Shown: piece after piece, positions 21,805 through 30,616 of the stretch
How positions within the stretch are numbered: position 1 is the stretch's first letter
How the letters are laid out: every line of letters starts with the position of its first letter
Source of the DNA: Candidatus Hodarchaeaceae archaeon
Lineage (GTDB): Archaea; Hadarchaeota; Hadarchaeia; Hadarchaeales; Hadarchaeaceae
Length of the DNA: 36,020 nucleotides
Assembly (NCBI GenBank): GCA_030018135.1
Contig: JASEGJ010000011.1
Coordinates: forward strand, 1-36,020
Reading direction: 5' to 3'
The notes under the pieces: generated by a model
What the model was told of the DNA's origin: nothing
The model's input: the letters and a program-made list of their open reading frames with translations, nothing else
The model's database searches: none
Program-made: the position numbers and the translations under genes

Positions 21805-23160
21805 TCATTTCGGTAATTTGGCAAGCGCCTGTTTGACCAGCTCGGCCGGATACTCATAGTCGATCAACTTGCCCGTGAGATATGCGTCGTAGGCCGCTAG
21901 GTCGAAGTGCCCATGCCCGCTGTTGGCAAATAGTATCACCTTCTCCTCGCCAGTTTTTTTGCACCTCAAGGCCTCATCTATGGCGGCCTTCACGCAGTGC
22001 GCGGTCTCAGGCGCCACGACGAAGCCCTCGGTTCGCGCAAATAGGACCGCTGCCTCGAAAACTTCGTTTTGGTGATACGCGGCCGCCTCCACGAACCCAT
22101 CTTTCACCAGCTTGCAGAGCAGTGGGGCATCGCCGTGATATCTGAGCCCACCCGCATGGATTGGCGGCGGGACGAACTCGTGCCCCAACGTATACATCTT
22201 CAGAAGCGGCGTGAGCTTAGCGGTGTCGCCGTGATCGTACGTGTAAGGGCCCTTCGTCAGGGTTGGGCAAGCCTTGGGCTCGCAGGCCACAGCTCTCAGC
22301 TCCGGCTTCTCACCACTTAGCTTGTCTGCGACGAATGGGAAACAGGCACCTGAAAAATTGCTCCCCCCGCCGACGCAGCCGAAGATGACATCGGGGTAGT
22401 CGTCGGCCATCTCAAATTGCTTCTTGCACTCGAGCCCAACGATGGTTTGGTGCAACAAGACATGGTTTAGCACACTTCCCAGCGAATATTTCGCGTCCTC
22501 GTGCGTCGCGGCATCCTCGATCGCCTCCGAAATCGCGATCCCCAAGCTCCCCGGGCACTCGGGATCTGCCTCCAGCATTTTCTTTCCGAATTGTGTTCTA
22601 TTGCTGGGACTGGGTATGCACTCCGCGCCCCATGTTTCCATCAATATCCTGCGGTATGGCTTTTGCTCGTAGCTCACCCTGACCATGTAGATCGTGCAAT
22701 CCAAATCGAATAGACAGGTGGCGAAGGCCAGCGAACTCCCCCATTGCCCAGCACCAGTTTCCGTGGCAAGCCTCGCGACGCCCTGTTTCATGTTGTAGTA
22801 GGCTTGCGCCACGGCGGTGTTCGGCTTGTGACTCCCCGGCGGGCTCACCCCTTCCCACTTGAAATAGATCCTCGCGGGGGTCTTCAGGGCTTTCTCTAGC
22901 TTCACCGCCCGATACAGTGGAGTGGGCCTCCACAATCGGTAGACATCTAGGACCTCTTCTGGTATTGGGATCCATCTCTCTGTACTGACCTCTTGTTTTA
23001 TCAACTCCACCGGAAAAATCGGCTCCAAGTCCGATGCCTTCACCGGCTCCTTCGTGGCGGGATTTATCGGCGGATCCAGTGGCGTTGGAAGATCCGCTTG
23101 GATGTTATACCATTTCCTCGGTATCTCGTCCTCGTCGAGCAGGAACTTCGTGTTTTCCAT
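21805..23160 (-). CDS. trpB: Tryptophan synthase beta chain, TrpB2 type
   Basis: About 451 aa from ATG 23160; the frame is open to 23214, but the TATA box and family length support this start. It is a PLP enzyme that joins indole and serine to make tryptophan. The PLP lysine is in [11 protein letters not shown] (K112), the catalytic glutamate in ETGAGQWG (E134), the phosphate-binding loop is [12 protein letters not shown], and the C-terminus has [10 protein letters not shown]. The extended N-terminus ([11 protein letters not shown], then WRPTPLYRA) and overall length mark the TrpB2 group, which works without a TrpA partner, in line with no trpA here. Two RAM genes follow at 12-13 nt spacings. 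It is divergent from the LysE-type exporter. Confidence 0.93.
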   Translation of the reverse strand: MENTKFLLDEDEIPRKWYNIQADLPTPLDPPINPATKEPVKASDLEPIFPVELIKQEVSTERWIPIPEEVLDVYRLWRPTPLYRAVKLEKALKTPARIYFKWEGVSPPGSHKPNTAVAQAYYNMKQGVARLATETGAGQWGSSLAFATCLFDLDCTIYMVRVSYEQKPYRRILMETWGAECIPSPSNRTQFGKKMLEADPECPGSLGIAISEAIEDAATHEDAKYSLGSVLNHVLLHQTIVGLECKKQFEMADDYPDVIFGCVGGGSNFSGACFPFVADKLSGEKPELRAVACEPKACPTLTKGPYTYDHGDTAKLTPLLKMYTLGHEFVPPPIHAGGLRYHGDAPLLCKLVKDGFVEAAAYHQNEVFEAAVLFARTEGFVVAPETAHCVKAAIDEALRCKKTGEEKVILFANSGHGHFDLAAYDAYLTGKLIDYEYPAELVKQALAKLPK

Positions 23161-23190
23161 CCTCGACCCTCGCCTCACTTCCTTTGTTGT

Positions 23191-23202
23191 ATTATTTAAA
23201 GC
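23191..23202 (-). promoter_or_regulatory. TATA box for the trpB operon
   Basis: The minus strand reads GCTTTAAATAAT 31-42 nt ahead of ATG 23160, which predicts a leader of only a few bases and confirms that start. Confidence 0.55.
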
Positions 23203-23278
23203 TTTTTGGCACAATTTTGTACCTTAATAAATTATATGGGGAGGGCAAAACTACCTAATCAACGATGATGGGATTTAA

Positions 23279-23920
23279 TTGATAGAAACTATAGCTCAGT
23301 TTCCCATTGGTTTTATCGTGGCGCTGTCCGGCGTCCTGCTGCCCGGCCCATTGCTAGCGTTCGTCGTGGTCAAGACAATTTCAGGCGGCGCAAGGATTGG
23401 CACCTCCGCCGCGGTGGGTCACATCCTGGTCGAGCTCGGGATAGTTTCGCTAGTTTGTCTCGGCTTGGGCTTCGTGCTCCGGAGCCAAGCCTTCCAAGTT
23501 GGGGTAGGTGCACTTGGGGGGGGCCTACTTTTAATTCTTGGGGTTCTCAACCTCGTGCAGGTTTGGAGAATTCGTGAATTTAAACCGGAGATCGCGGGGG
23601 TGAGACATCATGCGATCATTGGAGGCGTGCTCTTCAGTACCGTCTTGAACCCAAGCGTGATCCTGTGGTGGGCAACGATCGGCTTAGCTATGCTCACCGA
23701 GGCATTTCTGACGGCGGCGGCGATCGGCGCCGCGCTTTGGTTGACTGGGCATTTCCTCGCGGACCTAGGTTGGTATTCATTCGTCTCGTACTCGATAACC
23801 AAGGGAAAGTGGTTGATGGGAAGCAGGGGCTACAAGGGACTTTTAATCGCTTGTGGATGCGTTTTGCTCCTCTTTGGGATCTACTTCATCATCAAATTTT
23901 GGTCGATTTTGATTGATTGA
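23279..23920 (+). CDS. LysE-family amino-acid exporter
   Basis: A 213-aa membrane protein with about six hydrophobic helices, the size and layout of the LysE/RhtB translocators that export amino acids by proton or sodium exchange. The opening IGFIVALSGVLLPGPLLAFV holds the conserved PGP of the family. The internal GGVLFSTVLNPSVILWW (about 115-131) matches the family NPK/NP motif at the fifth segment. The start is TTG at 23279; an ATG 14 nt earlier is out of frame. A TATA-like AATTATATG at 23230-23238 lies upstream. It is divergent from trpB2, so export of an aromatic or related amino acid is possible. Its end overlaps cofC by 29 nt on the opposite strand. Confidence 0.88.
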   Translation: MIETIAQFPIGFIVALSGVLLPGPLLAFVVVKTISGGARIGTSAAVGHILVELGIVSLVCLGLGFVLRSQAFQVGVGALGGGLLLILGVLNLVQVWRIREFKPEIAGVRHHAIIGGVLFSTVLNPSVILWWATIGLAMLTEAFLTAAAIGAALWLTGHFLADLGWYSFVSYSITKGKWLMGSRGYKGLLIACGCVLLLFGIYFIIKFWSILID

Positions 23921-24548
23921 GTTGGCGGCGTATTAAAAAATCGTGCGTCCGCGCGCCCAGCTCATGGACTTTAACGCCCAGCAAATCCGCCACATCATCG
24001 ACATCAAAGGCGACGGCGCGCGAGCGATAAATGCGCGGCCTTATGCCAGCCTTGCGGGCCTCCATCAGATGAACTGGAAAGCTTTCCCCCCCAAATCGTG
24101 GCTCCATCACATTAGGCGGCCTTAGAAACATGGCATTCGTGCCGTTGTCCTTCGACGGTGCCAGCACGATATCTTGGGGTGAAGATGCCATCGCGACGAT
24201 GTTTTCCACATCCGAGTGGCTTAAAAGCGGGAGGTCGGAGGGGATTATCAGCACAGAAGTCGCGCCCTTTGACAAGGCATGCAGAATGGCCAGCTTTATC
24301 GCTTCATTGAGCCCAACGCCCGGCTCGAGAAAACCGAGGGCGCCATTTTCCTTTGCGAAGCTCAAAACCTCCTCATCTGGGGACACGACGATTATGCCAG
24401 CTGCCGAGGGCGCACAGCGGACGGCCTCTAGCACGTCTGCAAGCATGCGGAGCGCTATTTCGCGGCGCTGGTCGTCGGTCAGTACGCCACTTAAGCTCGA
24501 CTTCGCCTCGCTCAAGCGCTTGGCGGGCACGATCGCCCACATCGACAT
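23892..24548 (-). CDS. cofC: CofC, 2-phospho-L-lactate guanylyltransferase
   Basis: About 218 aa. It activates 2-phospho-L-lactate (or phosphoenolpyruvate) with GTP for F420 assembly. Family features: MWAIVPAKRLSEAKSSLSGV at the start (nucleotide-binding P-x-K), the VLIIPSDLPLLS metal site with its aspartate, APSKDNGTNAMFL, the FGGESFPVHLMEARKAG segment, and late DVDDVADL. TTG 24557 and ATGs at 24554, 24548 and 24542 are all possible starts. ATG 24548 sits on a CATG shared with the divergent cofG ATG, so regulation of the two may be linked. The lactate/PEP preference cannot be read from the sequence. Confidence 0.92.
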   Translation of the reverse strand: MSMWAIVPAKRLSEAKSSLSGVLTDDQRREIALRMLADVLEAVRCAPSAAGIIVVSPDEEVLSFAKENGALGFLEPGVGLNEAIKLAILHALSKGATSVLIIPSDLPLLSHSDVENIVAMASSPQDIVLAPSKDNGTNAMFLRPPNVMEPRFGGESFPVHLMEARKAGIRPRIYRSRAVAFDVDDVADLLGVKVHELGARTHDFLIRRQLNQSKSTKI

Positions 24549-25734
24549 GTCCATCAAGCACTTTTATGGCATCGTGCATCTTTATGTTGGTGTCCATTTG
24601 GGTTTCGATGAAGCACTCGTCAGAATTTGCAACCATGAACCAACGCTCGAGGATCTAACACTCTTGCTTCGATCGACAGACAATCAGCTGACCGAATTGA
24701 TCAACCAAGCATCGGATGTTCGTGAGCTGGGGGGGCGCGAGGTCAGCTATTCGCGCAATGTTTTTTTGCCAATCACAAACCTGTGCCGCAATCGCTGCTG
24801 GTACTGTGGCTTTAGGCGCGACCCGGGCGACTCCGAGGCTTGGTTCATGTCGCTTGGGCGGGTTGCCGAACTCCTCGAGCGCGCGAGGGATGCCGCTTGT
24901 TCGGAGGCGCTTTTCACGCTCGGCGAGAGACCCGAGGTCCATGCGGAGGTCGGACGAGCACTCCGCGAGCTAGGGTATGAAATGATGATCGATTACCTGG
25001 AGGACCTTTGCCAATTTACGCTGAGTTTGGGATTGCTGCCTCACACGAATGTGGGCGTCATAAGTGAACGCGAGATGCGACGCCTGCGAAGGTTGAATGC
25101 AAGCATGGGGCTGATGTTGGAGTGCGCCGCGGATCTACCCGCGCACAGGGATAGCCCGGGCAAGGATCCACTTTTACGTCTGGAGGTGATAGAAACGGCC
25201 GGCAAGCTACGAGTGCCCTTCACCACCGGCCTGCTCATAGGCATAGGTGAGAGCTTCGAGGATCGGGCGCTCTCTTTGCTCTCGATTAAAAAAATTCATG
25301 ATGAGTACGGTCATATCCAAGAGATCATCATTCAAAATTTCGTGCCCAAGCCGAACACCCCGATGGCAAACTGCCCCGGCCCGAGCATCGAGGAGTTGTT
25401 AGCGATAGTTGCGACGGCGCGATTGTTGATGCCCGAGATGAACATCCAGGTGCCGCCGAACTTGCTGGATTTCAAGTGTGGACTTGAAACTTTCCTTTTG
25501 GCGGGCGCAAACGATCTGGGTGGGATCTCGTCCGTGACGCCAGATTTCATCAATCCCGATCACCCTTGGCCTAGCGTCGTCGAACTCCGAGCTTCGATCG
25601 AGCGGGCTGGGTTCGTCCCATGCGAGCGGTTGCCAATTTACCCACGCTACGCGAGAAACCCGAAGTTCATGTCGAGGGAGGTGAGAAAAGTTGTGCAAGA
25701 TCTTGCAGACGAGAACGGTTACCGCAGGGGCTAA
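24547..25734 (+). CDS. cofG: CofG, radical SAM half of F0 synthase
   Basis: About 395 aa from ATG 24547; the frame is open further left, but that part only mirrors cofC. With CofH it makes the deazaflavin F0. The radical SAM cluster is CRNRCWYC (C80, C84, C87), followed by the usual EALFTLGERPEVH, GYEMMIDYLEDLC, HTNVGVI and QNFVPKPNTPM segments of CofG, and a late GANDLGGISSVTPDFINPDH. Other starts are TTG 24598, which fits a CTTTTATGG TATA-like box at 24558-24566, and GTG 24574. In many archaea cofH directly follows cofG; here an endonuclease gene lies between. Family length (about 330-390 aa) is intact. Confidence 0.93.
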   Translation: MSIKHFYGIVHLYVGVHLGFDEALVRICNHEPTLEDLTLLLRSTDNQLTELINQASDVRELGGREVSYSRNVFLPITNLCRNRCWYCGFRRDPGDSEAWFMSLGRVAELLERARDAACSEALFTLGERPEVHAEVGRALRELGYEMMIDYLEDLCQFTLSLGLLPHTNVGVISEREMRRLRRLNASMGLMLECAADLPAHRDSPGKDPLLRLEVIETAGKLRVPFTTGLLIGIGESFEDRALSLLSIKKIHDEYGHIQEIIIQNFVPKPNTPMANCPGPSIEELLAIVATARLLMPEMNIQVPPNLLDFKCGLETFLLAGANDLGGISSVTPDFINPDHPWPSVVELRASIERAGFVPCERLPIYPRYARNPKFMSREVRKVVQDLADENGYRRG

Positions 25735-25833
25735 ATCGCTGAATCTGCGTGATTCGGAGGATATATCAGCAATCCGCGTTACGGATCGGAGCGCTTATAG
25801 GTTACTTTCGGTCCCCTCTCCCCCCCAAAACCG

Positions 25834-25845
25834 TTTAAAAGCGTC
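25834..25845 (+). promoter_or_regulatory. TATA-like box ahead of the endonuclease gene
   Basis: CCGTTTAAAAGC lies about 40 nt before the proposed GTG start at 25880, suggesting the endonuclease gene brought its own promoter. Confidence 0.4.
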
Positions 25846-25879
25846 CCCTAAATCACGAGCGGAAAACGAAACGTGGAGG

Positions 25880-26701
25880 GTGATAACGATCGAGCGCCAC
25901 CTGAAACGACGAGGAAATTATCTGCGCAAGAAAATCTCTTTTCGTGTTTTAAAACAAATGTATGGGGATGCCCTTCAGTTCCACCAAAAACGCGGATGGG
26001 GAGCCAGAAGAATCGCAAAATTGTTGACGCAACGTTATCAAACCGTGCAGAACTATGGACGCGAGTTTTCGTGGATTACTGTTGGCGGTTGGCTATACAA
26101 AGGTCATAACCCACTTAACGTTGTTAACACGTTGGACTGGAGCAAGCGATACGAGCTCGGATATCTAATCGGCGCTAGACTCAGCGATGCGTCCCCAGTC
26201 ATTGGGAAGAGGTGCAATAATTATGGACTCGAAACGGCGTCAAAAGACAAAGATTACGCTTTAGAACTCGCGCGGGTAGGCACAAAAGCTCACCAAAAGG
26301 ATAAGCCGTATGTAGTGCGTCGGTATGCCGGCGGCCATTGGCGTGTTTACGTATCCGGCGGAGAACTCGCTGAGTTACTTTCCATGGATCTGATGAAACT
26401 AAAACCATTCATAGAAGGTGACGCAAAAATTGCAAAAGGAGTTACACGCTCGTTCTTTGATGGCGACGGAAGTGTGGGTGGAAGAAATATCTCTGCTTAC
26501 GGAGATAGAGAAACGCTCGAATTCATCGTCGGCCTCTTGCGCAAACATTTCATGATAAATGCGTACGTTTTGTCAAAGCCCGTCTACAGGCTCCACATCC
26601 CCCGTAGATACTGGTTGGATTTCTATGAGGAGATAGGTTTCGCTATTCGCAGAAAGCAAAGAGTCTTGGCTGAGTTAATCAAAGAGCGTAAGGTGTTCTA
26701 A
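25880..26701 (+). CDS. LAGLIDADG homing endonuclease, free-standing
   Basis: About 273 aa from GTG 25880; the frame is open to 25691, overlapping cofG, but that part is not protein-like. There are two LAGLIDADG helices, LGYLIGARLSDAS (about 93-105) and KGVTRSFFDGDGSVG (about 186-200). Both end in the acidic residue needed for cleavage, so this is a single-chain nuclease that looks active. An N-terminal HTH-like stretch (KRGWGARRIAKLLTQRY, then TVGGWLYKG) precedes it, as in some archaeal intron and intein endonucleases. It sits between cofG and cofH with its stop 1 nt before cofH. Such genes cut a target site and copy themselves in. The neighbours are not split, so it is neither an intein nor an obvious intron. 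Confidence 0.88.
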   Translation: MITIERHLKRRGNYLRKKISFRVLKQMYGDALQFHQKRGWGARRIAKLLTQRYQTVQNYGREFSWITVGGWLYKGHNPLNVVNTLDWSKRYELGYLIGARLSDASPVIGKRCNNYGLETASKDKDYALELARVGTKAHQKDKPYVVRRYAGGHWRVYVSGGELAELLSMDLMKLKPFIEGDAKIAKGVTRSFFDGDGSVGGRNISAYGDRETLEFIVGLLRKHFMINAYVLSKPVYRLHIPRRYWLDFYEEIGFAIRRKQRVLAELIKERKVF

Positions 26702-26702
26702 G

Positions 26703-27902
26703 ATGGTTAGCTCTAACTCGAAGTTAGACTACTCCATACGGATGAAGCGAACTTCGCCGTCTATTGATGAATGTTTTAAGGAGATTGATCCCATCGTGGG
26801 CTCAATACTTGACAAGGCGCTCTGTAACAAAGATATCGACGTAAAAGAGGCAACGGAACTGTTTGGGGTTGAAGGACAAGAGCTTTGGCTTCTCGCAGTG
26901 ACAGCGGATGAATTGCGGCACAGGGCTGTGGGGGGTATCGTAACCTATGTGATAAACAGAAACATTAATCACTCGAACATCTGCGTGGGATCCTGCAAGT
27001 TCTGCGCTTTCCGACGCTCGCTAGGGGACCCGGATGCGTACGTGCTCACGCGCGAGCAGATCGCGGCAAAGGTCCGTGAGGCTGTTCGGTTTGGAGCGAC
27101 TGAGGTTTGCGTGCAAGGCGGGCTGCATCCCGACTTTGGACTCGAGGATTATTTGGTGATACTCCGCGCGATCAGGGGTGTGAGCCGGAGTATTCACATC
27201 CACGCCTTTTCCCCAGCCGAGCTCGACCACATCTCGAGGCAGGAGGGGCTGTCGATCGAGGAGGTGATAAAAACGCTTCGCGAAGCTGGATTGAATTCGG
27301 TTCCCGGCACGGCGGCCGAAATCCTCGTCGATCGCGTGCGTGGCATCATCTGCCCGAAGAAGCTGAGCTCGGAGCGATGGATCGGGATAATCAAAGCCTG
27401 CCACCGCTTGGGCTTGCCGACCACTGCGACGATGCTATACGGCCATGTTGAAACACCGCGGGAGCGGGCCAAACACATGGAAATCCTGAGGGAGATCCAG
27501 CGAGAGACACATGGCTTTACAGAATTTGTGCCGCTTTCCTTCATGCCACACAACACACCGCTGCAACGTGGGGGAGTCGTAACCGATGTCTCAACTGGCG
27601 CAGATGACATTCGTGTGCACGCCGTCGCACGCCTGATGCTGACGGGCTACATCGACAACGTCCAAGCATCCTGGGTGAAACTCGGGCCGAAGCTGGCGCA
27701 GGTGATGCTGGGCGCCGGAGCGAACGATCTGTCGGGCACGCTCATGGAGGAGAACATCTCCCGCGCGGCTGGTGCTCAACAGCAATCGATGCTGCCGCGC
27801 CAACTCGAGCGGCTCATCCTTGACATGGGACGAGTGCCTAGGCAGAGAACCACCACGTACGGGACGCCGCCACGCCGGAGTGCATACGCATCGATCGCCT
27901 GA
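26703..27902 (+). CDS. cofH: CofH, radical SAM half of F0 synthase
   Basis: A 399-aa protein that forms F0 together with CofG, by joining a tyrosine-derived radical to 5-amino-6-ribitylamino-uracil. The cluster motif CVGSCKFC (C94, C98, C101) follows YVINRNINHSNI, a CofH hallmark. Then come VCVQGGLHPDF, IHIHAFSPAE, AGLNSVPGTAAEIL, TTATMLYGHVE, TEFVPLSFMPHNTPL and GANDLSGTLMEENISRAAG, all typical. The C-terminal 40 residues are more variable. Start at 26703 or at M14 (26742); GGTG lies 8 nt before the first. It comes 1 nt after the endonuclease gene and ends 6 nt from the convergent cofD stop. Confidence 0.93.
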   Translation: MVSSNSKLDYSIRMKRTSPSIDECFKEIDPIVGSILDKALCNKDIDVKEATELFGVEGQELWLLAVTADELRHRAVGGIVTYVINRNINHSNICVGSCKFCAFRRSLGDPDAYVLTREQIAAKVREAVRFGATEVCVQGGLHPDFGLEDYLVILRAIRGVSRSIHIHAFSPAELDHISRQEGLSIEEVIKTLREAGLNSVPGTAAEILVDRVRGIICPKKLSSERWIGIIKACHRLGLPTTATMLYGHVETPRERAKHMEILREIQRETHGFTEFVPLSFMPHNTPLQRGGVVTDVSTGADDIRVHAVARLMLTGYIDNVQASWVKLGPKLAQVMLGAGANDLSGTLMEENISRAAGAQQQSMLPRQLERLILDMGRVPRQRTTTYGTPPRRSAYASIA

Positions 27903-27908
27903 CCGCGA

Positions 27909-28838
27909 TCATTTGAATTTTGCGAGTTCCAATATCGTCCGCGCCAGCGCCACCCTATTGATGTGGTCTGGCATAAGTATGTTGGCAAATACCGCCTTTA
28001 TGTTGAGTTCCTCGACCGCCGGCGCGAAATGGTTATCCGTGTTGTCCAGAACAAGCGTGCCGACGAAATCACGATAGAGCTGCGCCACGCCGACCGAACT
28101 CACCTCGTAGCCGAGGCCTTGCATGAGCGCGCCAGCTGGGCCGCTAACCGCACGATCGCCGATGATTGGGCTGACGGCGAGCACCTTCCCGCGATGTCGC
28201 GACAACGTGGCCCGGATCTCCTTGATGGAGAGGATGGGTCCTATGCTCGTTACCGGATTGCTGGGCCCGATCAAAATTGCATCGGCGGCCTCGAGGGCCT
28301 CGATCACGCCGGGAGCGGGTTCAGCGCCCTCCGCGCCCTTAAACGCGACGTCGAGAACTTTATCAGCGGCCCCTCGGACGACCCAAAATTCATGAAACGT
28401 CATCACGCCTGCCTCGGTGTTTATGTATGTGGTCACACGGTCGTCGGACATCGGCATGACGTTCGCTTCGATGCCAAGCTTGCGGCAAAGCAACTTTGTT
28501 GCCTCGGAAAGCGTCTTTCCCTGATTAAAGAGAAGCGCGCGATGAATCTTGATTGCTCGGTCCCTATCGCCTATCATTAGGAGCTCCTCCTCGCCAAGGC
28601 GCTTGAGCATCTCGTGGCAGAAGAAAGTATCGCCTCTTATGCCGTACCAAGTCTCCTCATTGACTATACCGGCGAGAGTGTAGACGACGGTATCGATATC
28701 CGGCGAGATGTAAATGCCCGACATCCCAAAGTCCTCGCCAGTGTTGACGACGATCGAGAGTTCCTTGGGCTCGAGCAGGCGCGAAAGGCCCTGTAGCAGT
28801 TTGGGCGTGCCGGTACCGCCGGAAAGCACCGCGAGCAT
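27909..28838 (-). CDS. cofD: CofD, 2-phospho-L-lactate transferase
   Basis: A 309-aa enzyme that transfers the phospho-lactyl group from the GDP-activated donor to F0, giving F420-0. The start MLAVLSGGTGTPKLLQGL has the GGTG nucleotide-binding loop. VNTGEDFGMSGIYISPDIDT is the F0/metal-site region, and GDRDRAIKIHRA and the late ILIGPSNPVTSIGPIL segment match the family. It is complete (usual length about 310 aa). It lies 4 nt after the cofE stop on the same strand, so the two form a unit that performs the last two steps. It converges on cofH. Confidence 0.95.
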   Translation of the reverse strand: MLAVLSGGTGTPKLLQGLSRLLEPKELSIVVNTGEDFGMSGIYISPDIDTVVYTLAGIVNEETWYGIRGDTFFCHEMLKRLGEEELLMIGDRDRAIKIHRALLFNQGKTLSEATKLLCRKLGIEANVMPMSDDRVTTYINTEAGVMTFHEFWVVRGAADKVLDVAFKGAEGAEPAPGVIEALEAADAILIGPSNPVTSIGPILSIKEIRATLSRHRGKVLAVSPIIGDRAVSGPAGALMQGLGYEVSSVGVAQLYRDFVGTLVLDNTDNHFAPAVEELNIKAVFANILMPDHINRVALARTILELAKFK

Positions 28839-28842
28839 TTTA

Positions 28843-29583
28843 TCACCTGAACAAATCTCGCTCCAAAGGCATCACCAGATCGCGCGCGCTTCCAAAACCT
28901 CGCTCGTAGACTGCACCCTTTATAATAATGACGGGCGTTCCCTCGTTTGCCTCGCCCATTACCGCGACCGCGGTCGCAGCCAACGCATCGGCCGGCGAGG
29001 TGATGGTGGTCTTCAGTTCCTTGCCGTAAAGGTCACGCCTGCCGCGCATGTCAAGCAGTGGTTTAATGCCGGCGACTCCGACCGCGACTCCGACCGCACC
29101 GCACCTGAATGGCCTGCCTTGCGTGTCCGACACGATAACCGCGACATCAACACCAACCGCCCGCTTTATACCATCTCGTATTTGCCTAGCGCTTGCGTCA
29201 GGGTCCTTTGGCAGGAGCGTCACGTGCTCATCCCAAACGTTCGAGTGGTCGACGCCAGCATTTGCGCAGACGAAGCCGTGCTCGGTGCGCGCGATCAAAA
29301 CGTGTTTCAGTCTGACTATTTCCTTGGATTGCTGTAGGATGACTTCAACCTCGCGCGGGTCCTTGTCCAATTGTCCGACAAGTTTCCTCGCGCGCCGACT
29401 GGGCTCTATGGTTCTGAGGTCAACTACCCTACCCTCAGCCTTCGAAACGATACTCTGCGCCACGACCACGACATCCCCGTCCTCCAAGCGCAAGTTTTGT
29501 TCCTCTAAAGCGTGCACGATGAGTTCATCGATGCGATCACCCCTCTTCACCAACGGCAGGCCCTTGAGCGCGATTACCTCCAC
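28843..29583 (-). CDS. cofE: CofE, coenzyme F420-0:L-glutamate ligase
   Basis: A 246-aa GTP-dependent ligase that adds gamma-linked glutamates to F420-0. Family motifs are IALKGLPLVKRGDRI, GDVVVVAQSIVSKAEGR, the metal-binding FVCANAGVDHSNV, and DTQGRPFRCGAVGVAVGVAG with the D-T pair near residues 152-153. The lengths and motifs are intact, so it is the likely true F420 ligase. It is first of a two-gene unit with cofD. A divergent paralogue lies at 34958-35728. The divergent mer-like gene starts 53 nt away. Confidence 0.94.
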   Translation of the reverse strand: MEVIALKGLPLVKRGDRIDELIVHALEEQNLRLEDGDVVVVAQSIVSKAEGRVVDLRTIEPSRRARKLVGQLDKDPREVEVILQQSKEIVRLKHVLIARTEHGFVCANAGVDHSNVWDEHVTLLPKDPDASARQIRDGIKRAVGVDVAVIVSDTQGRPFRCGAVGVAVGVAGIKPLLDMRGRRDLYGKELKTTITSPADALAATAVAVMGEANEGTPVIIIKGAVYERGFGSARDLVMPLERDLFR

Positions 29584-29636
29584 CCCAACACCGTCGGGTA
29601 TTTTAGCATGCCTACCTTAAATCGTGCGGGGTTAAT

Positions 29637-30614
29637 TTGAAGTTCGGCGTCGAGTTTGTGCCCTATAAATCATCGGATGTTTTGGTCGGGCTCGCCAAGC
29701 AGGTTGAGGACGCTGGTTTTAATTACATTTGGGTGTGCGACCACTATCACAACCGCTATGTGCACTCCGTGCTGGCCACGCTTGCCCTCGCAACCAAGCG
29801 CGTGAGGCTTGGTCCGGGAGTCACGAACCCGTATCTTGTCCACCCAGCCGTAACTGCCGCGGCGATCGCCACGCTCGATGAGCTCTCTCGGGGTCGTGCC
29901 GTGTTCGGCATCTCCGCGGGCGACCCGACCTTCCTCGCCACGGTTGGAGTAAAACATCGCAGGCCGATCGTCGCCGTGCGCGAGGCGGTCTACATCGCGC
30001 GAAGGTTGCTGGCTGGTGAGCGGGTGGATTTCTCGGGTGAGGTCTTCACTTGCCGCGGCGCGAAGCTTCGATTCAAGCCAGAGGTAAACGTGCCGATATA
30101 CATCGGGGGTCGCGGACCCAAGATGCTTGAGCTCGCGGGCTCGATCGCGGATGGCGCGTTAATCAACGCGTCGCACCGCGATGACCTGAGGGAATGCGTC
30201 GATTACGTCAGGAGGGGGGCAGAATCATCGAATCGAAAACTGGAGGGGCTGGATGTCGTCGCATACATGGCGACCTCCATCGGCGGAGATGCCGCCAAAG
30301 CTCGAAGGACGGCTAGGACGGTCGTAGCGTTCATAGCATCCTCCGCGCCACCTTGGGCGTTGGAGAGGCACGACATACCCGCGGACGACGTCGATGAAAT
30401 CCGCAAGCACCTTCGCGTCGGGGAGATCCAAAAGGCGGCAGAGGCGGTGAGTGATAGGATGGTAGACGCGTTCGCGGTATGCGGGACGCTGGTCGAGTTC
30501 GAGCGGCACATCAACGACCTCAGCAAGCTCGGCATAACACAGGTGGTCGTCGGCTCCCCCATAGGGCCTGAACCGACCAAGGTGATAGACTCGATAAAAA
30601 AGCTCCTGCGATAA
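29637..30614 (+). CDS. mer: Mer-like F420-dependent reductase (LLM family)
   Basis: A 325-aa luciferase-like (LLM) flavin-fold protein using F420. It strongly resembles methylene-H4MPT reductase: MKFGVEFVPY, WVCDHYHNR (33-40), GPGVTNPYLVHPAVTA, TLDELSRGRAVFGISAGD, PIYIGGRGPKMLELAG and DGALINAS. Mer converts methylene- to methyl-H4MPT with F420H2. The length equals that of methanogen Mer (about 320-330). The start is TTG at 29637 with a CTTAAATC element 15-22 nt upstream; a leaderless start is likely. It is divergent from cofE and converges on the FrhB-like gene. Another F420-dependent oxidoreductase of the same family cannot be ruled out. Confidence 0.8.
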   Translation: MKFGVEFVPYKSSDVLVGLAKQVEDAGFNYIWVCDHYHNRYVHSVLATLALATKRVRLGPGVTNPYLVHPAVTAAAIATLDELSRGRAVFGISAGDPTFLATVGVKHRRPIVAVREAVYIARRLLAGERVDFSGEVFTCRGAKLRFKPEVNVPIYIGGRGPKMLELAGSIADGALINASHRDDLRECVDYVRRGAESSNRKLEGLDVVAYMATSIGGDAAKARRTARTVVAFIASSAPPWALERHDIPADDVDEIRKHLRVGEIQKAAEAVSDRMVDAFAVCGTLVEFERHINDLSKLGITQVVVGSPIGPEPTKVIDSIKKLLR

Positions 30615-30616
30615 GC

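Noticed and set aside
24130-24546. N-terminal 139-residue extension of CofG.
   Set aside because: This is the antisense shadow of cofC; CofG family proteins begin shortly before the radical SAM motif.
25691-25879. N-terminal extension of the homing endonuclease overlapping cofG.
   Set aside because: It reads the wrong frame of cofG and then a promoter-like region.
25880-26701. Endonuclease as part of an intein or intron.
   Set aside because: cofG and cofH are both complete, and no splicing motifs or split gene are seen.
29048-29620. Plus-strand open frame of 190 aa opposite cofE.
   Set aside because: The minus strand is clear CofE.
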